DNA from: Novosphingobium sp.
GTDB taxonomy: Bacteria; Pseudomonadota; Alphaproteobacteria; Sphingomonadales; Sphingomonadaceae
NCBI RefSeq assembly: GCF_020852455.1
Contig: NZ_JADZAT010000032.1
Coordinates: 62,001-126,000 of the forward strand
Direction: 5' to 3'
Length of the DNA stretch: 64,000 bases
In this document: in pieces, positions 57,932 to 64,000 of the stretch
How the letters are laid out: every line of letters starts with the position of its first letter
Position numbering within the stretch: position 1 is the first letter of the stretch
Notes under the pieces: generated by a model
What the model was told of the DNA's origin: nothing
The model's input: only the letters and a program-made list of their open reading frames with translations
The model's database searches: none
Translations under genes and position numbers: made by a program

Positions 57932-60316
57932 ATGCCCAGTTTTGCCCAGAGCCTCGAAAAGACGCTGCACGCCGCGCTTGAGAACGCCAAGGAGCGCGCC
58001 CACGAATATGCCACGCTTGAGCATCTGCTGCTGGCGCTGATCGACGATGCCGATGCTGCCCAGGTGATGCAGGCCTGCGGGGTGGACCTGGCCGAACTGG
58101 CCGAAGTCGTGAAGCAGTACCTTGATCAGGAATACCAGTCGCTGAAGACCCAGGAGGCCGGCGATCCCTCGCCCACGGCAGGCTTCCAGCGGGTAATCCA
58201 GCGTGCGATCCTGCATGTCCAAAGCTCGGGCAAGGACACCGTCACCGGCGCCAACGTACTGGTTGCGCTGTTTTCCGAACGCGACAGCTATGCGGTCTAT
58301 TTCCTGCAGCAGCAGGACATGACCCGGCTCGACGCGGTCAGCTTCATCAGCCACGGGATCGGCAAGGGCGGCAAGCGGATCGAGGACCGCACTCCCAAGG
58401 GCAGCGAAAACCCCGAACAGCCACAGCAGGAAGACAAGGCTGCGGCGAAGGATGGCAAGAAGGATTCGGCGCTCGACCAGTTCTGCGTCAACCTCAACGA
58501 GAAGGCCCAGGCCGGCAAGGTCGATCCGCTGATCGGGCGCGGGCCTGAAGTGGATCGCACGATCCAGATCCTGTGCCGTCGCAGCAAGAACAACCCGCTC
58601 TATGTCGGCGATCCGGGCGTGGGCAAGACCGCGATTGCGGAAGGCCTGGCCCGCAAGATCATCGAGGGCGAAGTGCCCGAAGTGCTGCAGGACGCGGTGA
58701 TCTATTCGCTCGACATGGGTGCGCTGCTGGCCGGCACCCGCTATCGCGGCGATTTCGAGGAACGGCTCAAGCAGGTGGTGAACGAGCTTGAGAAGATGCC
58801 CGAAGCGGTGCTGTTCATCGACGAGATCCACACCGTGATCGGCGCCGGGGCGACCAGCGGCGGGGCGATGGATGCCTCGAACCTGTTGAAGCCGGCGCTG
58901 TCCTCGGGCGCGATCCGCTGCATCGGTTCGACCACCTACAAGGAATTCCGCAACCACTTCGAAAAGGATCGCGCGCTGCTGCGCCGGTTCCAGAAGATCG
59001 ACGTCAACGAGCCGACCGTCGAGGATACGATCAAGATCCTCAAGGGCCTGCGCACCGCCTTCGAAGAGCATCACAAGGTCAAGTACACGCCCGAGGCGAT
59101 CAAGACCGCGGTCGAGCTGTCGGCGCGCTACATCAATGATCGCAAGCTGCCCGACAAGGCGATCGACGTGATCGACGAAGTTGGCGCAATGCAGATGCTG
59201 GTTCCGCCCAGCCGCCGCAAGAAGACGATCGGCCCGCGCGAGATCGAGGCGGTGATCGCCACCATGGCGCGGATCCCGCCCAAGAATGTCTCGACCGATG
59301 ACCGGCAGGCGCTCGAACATCTCGAAAAGGACCTGAAGCGCGTCGTGTTCGGCCAGGATCAGGCGATCGAAGTGCTGGCGAGCGCAATGAAGCTGAGCCG
59401 CGCCGGGCTGCGCGATCCGGAAAAGCCGATCGGCTCGTTCCTGTTCTCGGGTCCGACCGGGGTCGGCAAGACCGAGGTGTCCAAGCAGCTGGCCACGATC
59501 CTGGGGATCCCGATCCAGCGCTTCGACATGTCGGAATACATGGAACGCCACTCGGTCAGCCGCCTGATCGGCGCGCCTCCGGGCTATGTCGGCTATGATC
59601 AGGGCGGTCTGCTGACCGACGCGATCGACCAGCAGCCGCATTGTGTGCTGCTGCTCGACGAAATCGAAAAGGCCCACCCCGACCTGTTCAACATCCTGCT
59701 GCAGGTGATGGACAACGGACGGTTGACCGATCACCACGGCAAGACGGTCGATTTCCGCAATGTCGTACTGATCATGACCACCAATGCCGGCGCGGCCGAC
59801 ATGGCCAGGCAGGGGATCGGCTTCGGCGACGTGTCCAAGGCCGATGCCGGCGACGAAGCGGTCAAGCGGATGTTCAGCCCCGAATTCCGCAACCGGCTTG
59901 ATGCGGTGGTGCCGTTTGCCTACCTGGGCAAGGACGTGGTCGGCCGGGTGGTCGAGAAGTTCGTTCTGCAGCTGGAGCTGCAGCTGGCCGAACAGAACGT
60001 CCACATCCAGTTCGACAGTGATGCGCGCGATTGGCTGGGGACACGCGGCTATGACCGGCTCTATGGCGCGCGGCCGATGGCCCGCCTGATCCAGGACAAG
60101 GTCAAGCAGCCGCTGGCCGAGGAACTGCTGTTCGGCAAGCTGCGCCACGGCGGCGAAGTCCACGTCTCGGTCAGGGATGATGCGCTGGCCTTCGAATTGA
60201 CCCCGGCCCCGCCCAAGCTCGACAAGAAGGCCCGCAAGGCGGCCGAGCAGGCCGAGACAGCCAAGCCGAAGCGCAAGCCCAAGGCAGCGCCCGAACCGAG
60301 CGGTGACGCGGACTGA
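57932..60316 (+). CDS. clpA: ATP-dependent Clp protease ATP-binding subunit ClpA
   Basis: MPSFAQSLEKTLHAALENAKERAHEYATLEHLLLALIDD; two Walker A (GDPGVGKTA, GPTGVGKTE); IGL/F-type ClpP loop region. Confidence 0.96.
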   Translation: MPSFAQSLEKTLHAALENAKERAHEYATLEHLLLALIDDADAAQVMQACGVDLAELAEVVKQYLDQEYQSLKTQEAGDPSPTAGFQRVIQRAILHVQSSGKDTVTGANVLVALFSERDSYAVYFLQQQDMTRLDAVSFISHGIGKGGKRIEDRTPKGSENPEQPQQEDKAAAKDGKKDSALDQFCVNLNEKAQAGKVDPLIGRGPEVDRTIQILCRRSKNNPLYVGDPGVGKTAIAEGLARKIIEGEVPEVLQDAVIYSLDMGALLAGTRYRGDFEERLKQVVNELEKMPEAVLFIDEIHTVIGAGATSGGAMDASNLLKPALSSGAIRCIGSTTYKEFRNHFEKDRALLRRFQKIDVNEPTVEDTIKILKGLRTAFEEHHKVKYTPEAIKTAVELSARYINDRKLPDKAIDVIDEVGAMQMLVPPSRRKKTIGPREIEAVIATMARIPPKNVSTDDRQALEHLEKDLKRVVFGQDQAIEVLASAMKLSRAGLRDPEKPIGSFLFSGPTGVGKTEVSKQLATILGIPIQRFDMSEYMERHSVSRLIGAPPGYVGYDQGGLLTDAIDQQPHCVLLLDEIEKAHPDLFNILLQVMDNGRLTDHHGKTVDFRNVVLIMTTNAGAADMARQGIGFGDVSKADAGDEAVKRMFSPEFRNRLDAVVPFAYLGKDVVGRVVEKFVLQLELQLAEQNVHIQFDSDARDWLGTRGYDRLYGARPMARLIQDKVKQPLAEELLFGKLRHGGEVHVSVRDDALAFELTPAPPKLDKKARKAAEQAETAKPKRKPKAAPEPSGDAD

Positions 60317-60330
60317 TTGACCCGAGTCAA
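60317..60330. promoter_or_regulatory. CRP/FNR-superfamily-like palindrome upstream of truncated haemoglobin
   Basis: TTGAC-CCGA-GTCAA, extended ATTGAC..GTCAAT; 63 bp before the GTG start. Confidence 0.6.
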
Positions 60331-60392
60331 TTGCACTTGCATTCGCCTGCGCTAGGGCAAGGCTGCATTGCCATGCCCGGGAGAAAGACCAA

Positions 60393-60800
60393 GTGACCCA
60401 AGCCGCCACCGCCGAAGCGCCCGCCAAGAGCCCGTTCGAGCGTGTCGGCGGGCATCCGGTACTGCAGGCGATCAGCAACCGCTTCTACGATCTGATGGAC
60501 CAGGACCCGGCCTATGCCGAACTGCGCGCGATGCATGCCGCAGACCTGACCTTCATGCGCGGCGCCCTGCCCGCATTCCTGGCCGGGTGGGCCGGCGGGC
60601 CGCGCGACTGGTTCGAAGCCAATCCCGGCAAATGCATGATGAGCATGCACGCCCCCTTCCCGATCGGCCGGCAAACCGCCGATCAGTGGGCCGAGGCGAT
60701 GACCCGCGCGATCGCCGATACCGAAGTGACGGATCGCGAAATCGCCGATGCCATGGCCGATGTGCTGGGCCGGATGGCGCGGGGCATGGCGCGCGACTGA
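60393..60800 (+). CDS. Group II truncated haemoglobin
   Basis: SPFERVGGHPVLQAISNRFYDLMDQDPAYAELRAMHAADL...FLAGWAGGPRDWFEANPGKCMMSMHAPFPIGRQTADQW; GTG start. Confidence 0.9.
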   Translation: MTQAATAEAPAKSPFERVGGHPVLQAISNRFYDLMDQDPAYAELRAMHAADLTFMRGALPAFLAGWAGGPRDWFEANPGKCMMSMHAPFPIGRQTADQWAEAMTRAIADTEVTDREIADAMADVLGRMARGMARD

Positions 60801-60819
60801 TTGCAAATTTTGCAATCAG
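60797..60819. promoter_or_regulatory. Perfect 23-bp palindrome between the haemoglobin and SulP genes
   Basis: CTGATTGCAAA-T-TTTGCAATCAG; 11-bp arms; overlaps globin stop; 18 bp before the SulP ATG. Confidence 0.65.
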
Positions 60820-60837
60820 GGGCTAGGCAAGGCGGCC

Positions 60838-62100
60838 ATGAAGCCCAAAATTCTGACGACCCTGCCCGGCTACACAGCTGGCCAGTTCGCTGGTGATGCC
60901 TTTGCAGGGATCACCGTGGCGATGGTTGCATTGCCGCTCAGCATTGCCATCGCCATCGCCTCTGGCGCGCAGCCCGCCGATGGCCTGATCACCGCGATCG
61001 TTGCCGGGTTCCTGATTTCGCTGCTGGGCGGCAGCCGGGTCCAGATCGGCGGCCCCACCGGCGCATTCATCGTCGTCGTCTATGGGGTGATTGCCCGGCA
61101 TGGCTATGACGGGCTGGTGCTGGCAACATTGATGGCCGGAGCCATTCTGATCCTGGCCGGGCTCTTGCGCGCCGGAAACCTGATCGCTTTCGTGCCGGAA
61201 GCAGTGGTCAACGGGTTCACGATCGGGATTGCGATCATCATCGCAGCCAGTCAGCTGAAGGATTTCCTTGGTTTGGAGGGAGCGGCCATGCCGGCCGAGT
61301 TCATTCCCAAACTGCAGGCGCTGTGGCAGGCGCGCGCATCGCTCAATTCCGCAGCCTTGGGTGTTGGTCTGGCTGCCTTGCTGCTGATCGTGCTGGCGCG
61401 GCGGCTTTTCCCCCGGTTCCCCGGCCTGATCGTGGTCATGGCAGCGGTTTCGGCAGCGGTGGCGATCTGGCATCTGCCGGTCGACACGATTGCATCGCGC
61501 TTTGGCGCGCTGCCCGCCACCCTGCCCCAGCCCGCCCTGCCCGCCGTGACCTTTGCCCGGCTCAGCGAACTGTTGCCTTCGGCGCTGGTGATCGCCTTTC
61601 TCGCCGCAATCGAATCGCTGCTTTCGGCGATGGTCGCCGATCGCATGATCGAGGGCCGGCATCGCCCCAATGCCGAGGTGCTGGCGCAAGGCTGGGCCAA
61701 TATCGGCTCAGCCCTGTTTGGCGGCCTGCCCGCGACTGGCGCGATCGCCCGGACCGCGACCAACATCCGCGCCGGTGGCACCACCCCGGTCGCCGGGCTG
61801 GTCCATGCGGCGGTCATTCTGCTGGTCATGCTGGTGGCGGCGCCGGTGGCGGGCTATCTGGCCATGCCGGCGCTGGCCGCGCTGCTGCTGACCACCGCCT
61901 GGAACATGAGCGAACCGCACAAGTGGGCAGGCTACTGGAACGCCTCGAAAGCCGACCGGGCGCTGCTGCTGATAACGCTGGTGCTGACCGTGCTGAGCGA
62001 TTTGACCGTTGCAATCGGCGTCGGGGTGGGTCTGGGCCTGGCAATACGTCTGCGTGACAAGCGGCTTGAAGCAGATACCTGGACCACGCCGGAGCGCTAG
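60838..62100 (+). CDS. SulP-family anion transporter, apparently lacking a STAS domain
   Basis: GDAFAGITVAMVALPLSIAIAIASGAQPADGLITAIVAGFLISLLGGSRVQIGGPTGAFIVVVYGV; ORF ends after the last TM segments (420 aa). Confidence 0.92.
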   Translation: MKPKILTTLPGYTAGQFAGDAFAGITVAMVALPLSIAIAIASGAQPADGLITAIVAGFLISLLGGSRVQIGGPTGAFIVVVYGVIARHGYDGLVLATLMAGAILILAGLLRAGNLIAFVPEAVVNGFTIGIAIIIAASQLKDFLGLEGAAMPAEFIPKLQALWQARASLNSAALGVGLAALLLIVLARRLFPRFPGLIVVMAAVSAAVAIWHLPVDTIASRFGALPATLPQPALPAVTFARLSELLPSALVIAFLAAIESLLSAMVADRMIEGRHRPNAEVLAQGWANIGSALFGGLPATGAIARTATNIRAGGTTPVAGLVHAAVILLVMLVAAPVAGYLAMPALAALLLTTAWNMSEPHKWAGYWNASKADRALLLITLVLTVLSDLTVAIGVGVGLGLAIRLRDKRLEADTWTTPER

Positions 62101-62103
62101 CAA

Positions 62104-62382
62104 TCAATCGATCTGGACCAGCTTGTCGCGCCCGGTTGCGCCGCGCAACAAGCGAAGCCGTGACGTCGCCAGACCCAGGGCCCGGGCCAGCAGTTCGAGC
62201 ACGGCATCGTTGGCCTTGCCATCCTGCGGCTTGACCCGAACCTTCACCAGCACCACGCCTTCGCCCAGTTCGATCCCTTCGTGCCGCGCGCCGGGAGTGA
62301 CGCGCAGCGCCAGCCGCCCTTCACCATCGGCCAGGGCGCGCAGCTCTTCGGGCGGGGGAAAGTCAGCCTTCGGGCGTGCCAT
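62104..62382 (-). CDS. DUF167 (YggU) family protein
   Basis: LALRVTPGARHEGIELGEGVVLVKVRVKPQDGKANDAVLELLARALGLATSRLRLLRGATGRDKLVQI. Confidence 0.9.
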   Translation of the reverse strand: MARPKADFPPPEELRALADGEGRLALRVTPGARHEGIELGEGVVLVKVRVKPQDGKANDAVLELLARALGLATSRLRLLRGATGRDKLVQID

Positions 62383-62947
62383 CCCCGGTACCAGCATAAA
62401 GCGCAGCATGGTGACGGGCGTTCTCGACATAGTGCGCCACGCCCATCTGCAGCCCGGCGATTGCCCGGTCATCAAGATCGCGCATGAACTGGGCTGGCCG
62501 ACCGGCCCAGAGCTGGCGCGCCGGGATCCGCTTGCCGGGTGACAGCAGTGCGCCCGCCGCCAGCATGCCTTCGCGTTCGATCACGCAGCCGTTCATGGTC
62601 TGCGCGGCAAAGCCGACGAAGCCCTTGTCCTCGATCACGGTGCCATGGATCATCGCCATGTGCCCGATCAGCACATCATCGCCGATCAGGGTGGGATAGC
62701 CATCCGGCGCGCCAGGCATTGCCGCGTCGCAGTGGATGACCGAGCCATCCTGAACATTGGTGCGCGCACCGATCACGATCCGGCTGACATCGCCGCGCAG
62801 CACGCAATTGTACCAGATCGAGGCGTCAGGGCCGATTTCGACATCGCCGATGATCCGGCAGCCGGGAGCAATGAAGGCGCTGTCATGGATCCGCGGCGCT
62901 TTGCCGTGAATTCCGATGATCGTGGTGTCGGGTCGGGAAATGGTCAT
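62363..62947 (-). CDS. Gamma carbonic anhydrase family protein
   Basis: Left-handed beta-helix: DSAFIAPGCRIIGDVEIGPDASIWYNCVLRGDVSRIVIGARTNVQDGSVIHCD; LIGHMAMIHGTVIEDKGFVGFAAQTMNGCVIE. Confidence 0.93.
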   Translation of the reverse strand: MTISRPDTTIIGIHGKAPRIHDSAFIAPGCRIIGDVEIGPDASIWYNCVLRGDVSRIVIGARTNVQDGSVIHCDAAMPGAPDGYPTLIGDDVLIGHMAMIHGTVIEDKGFVGFAAQTMNGCVIEREGMLAAGALLSPGKRIPARQLWAGRPAQFMRDLDDRAIAGLQMGVAHYVENARHHAALYAGTGDGTPEG

Positions 62948-64000
62948 TCGATCCCCATGAAATTGGTCCAGGTTACATAGGGCAGCACCGAGGCATGGTC
63001 ATCACGCCACACTGCCGAGGCCGGCTTGCCCAGTGCCTTCCATTCGAAGTTCGGCGCCAGGCGGCGAATTCTGGCGATCTGCGCCGGATCGCGGCTGACT
63101 GCAACCCACTGCGATGCGAATTGTTCAAGCGCACGGTCCGGATTGTCGAAACGCATGGCCGCATGGAGCCCGCGCGCGCGGATTTCGGCCGCGAGCGGCG
63201 GTTCAAGATCGATGTAGTTGTTCGAGATATGCACCATCATCACCCCGCGCGGCGCCAGGGCATCAAGATAGACCCCGAAAGCCTCGTGAGTGAACAGGTG
63301 CATCGGCACCGAATCCGATGAAAAGGCATCGATCGCCAGAAAATCGAAGGCACCGCGCGGCTGGCGGGTCAGCTCGATCCGCGCATCGCCCAGCACCACC
63401 TTTGCCTTTGGCGCGCAATCCTGCAGGTAGGTGAAGCTGCCATTGCGCGAGAGGTGCAGCACGGCCTGATCGATCTCGAAGAAGGTCCAGTCCTGACCGG
63501 GCCGGGCCAGGCAGGCCAGCGAGCCGGTGCCCAGACCGAGCACACCGATCCGGGCGCGATCGCCCAGCAGCTGCGGCGCCAGGCGCAGCACGATGCCCGC
63601 CCCCGAACCCTCGCCATAATAGGCCAGCGGCGTGCGGCGCAGCTTGGGATCGAGTGACTGTTCGCCATGCAGGGTGGTGCCGTGCAGCAGGGTGCGCAGG
63701 CGCTTCTCGTCATAGTCGCGCACGGTGTAGATGCCGAAATAGCTGCGCGTACGAACGCCGGCGCGGCTATCGACGATCGTGTCCCAACCGCCTTGCGCCA
63801 GCATGACCCCGGTGAGCGTGCCAAACGCCCACCAGCGCCACGGCACCATGGCCATGCCGATCAAGGTCAGCGCCGCCGTGAGTGACCAGCGTTCAGGGCG
63901 GGTTTCAACATAGCGATTGGCATCGAAGATCAGCCAGACCAGCCAGGCCGCTGCCAGCACAAGTCCACCCAGTGCCAGGCGGCGCAGCGCCGGATCGAGC
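62944..64000 (-). CDS. Spermidine synthase-like methyltransferase-domain membrane protein (N-terminus beyond the window)
   Basis: RIGVLGLGTGSLACLARPGQDWTFFEIDQAVLHLSR; DARIELTRQPRGAFDFLAIDAFSSDSVPMHLFTHEAFGVYLDAL; upstream TM segments; frame open to the window end. Confidence 0.85.
   Translation of the reverse strand, partial: LDPALRRLALGGLVLAAAWLVWLIFDANRYVETRPERWSLTAALTLIGMAMVPWRWWAFGTLTGVMLAQGGWDTIVDSRAGVRTRSYFGIYTVRDYDEKRLRTLLHGTTLHGEQSLDPKLRRTPLAYYGEGSGAGIVLRLAPQLLGDRARIGVLGLGTGSLACLARPGQDWTFFEIDQAVLHLSRNGSFTYLQDCAPKAKVVLGDARIELTRQPRGAFDFLAIDAFSSDSVPMHLFTHEAFGVYLDALAPRGVMMVHISNNYIDLEPPLAAEIRARGLHAAMRFDNPDRALEQFASQWVAVSRDPAQIARIRRLAPNFEWKALGKPASAVWRDDHASVLPYVTWTNFMGIE

Noticed and set aside
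57890-60478. 862-aa minus-strand ORF
   Set aside because: Antisense shadow of clpA; low-complexity Arg/Gly/His-rich translation without recognisable motifs.

Overview
64 kb of high-GC alphaproteobacterial chromosome. Gene content and order (SciP/DUF1153, TrcR/DUF1013, DUF1192, bactofilin, mnmA, coq7, purEK) suggest Sphingomonadales; this is inference, with no database search run. Most of the window is densely packed housekeeping DNA: gpmA, purEK, folA, ribF, ileS-lspA, sucC, etfBA, an RND efflux operon, GDP-mannose/GDP-fucose genes, fabI, coq7, dsbB, ctpA, envC-rlmH-rsfS-nadD-proA, M23 peptidase-bactofilin, fadD, clpA, a truncated haemoglobin and a SulP transporter. It also holds one tRNA-Thr(GGT) and a ~2050-aa repeat-rich autotransporter adhesin. 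I saw no CRISPR array, rRNA, IS transposase or intact prophage. The most unusual content is structural. (1) Two very long stem-loop repeats at 44203-44288 and 48413-48580 share outer arms and loop sequence; one sits inside the rsfS-rlmH junction. (2) An intergenic REP-like repeat family also appears in-frame inside ileS, and ileS has separate patches of atypical codon usage. (3) Two copies of another palindromic repeat family abut stop codons. (4) There are sharp operator-like palindromes upstream of etfBA, the truncated haemoglobin and the SulP gene. (5) The adhesin contains an internal ~278-aa duplication.
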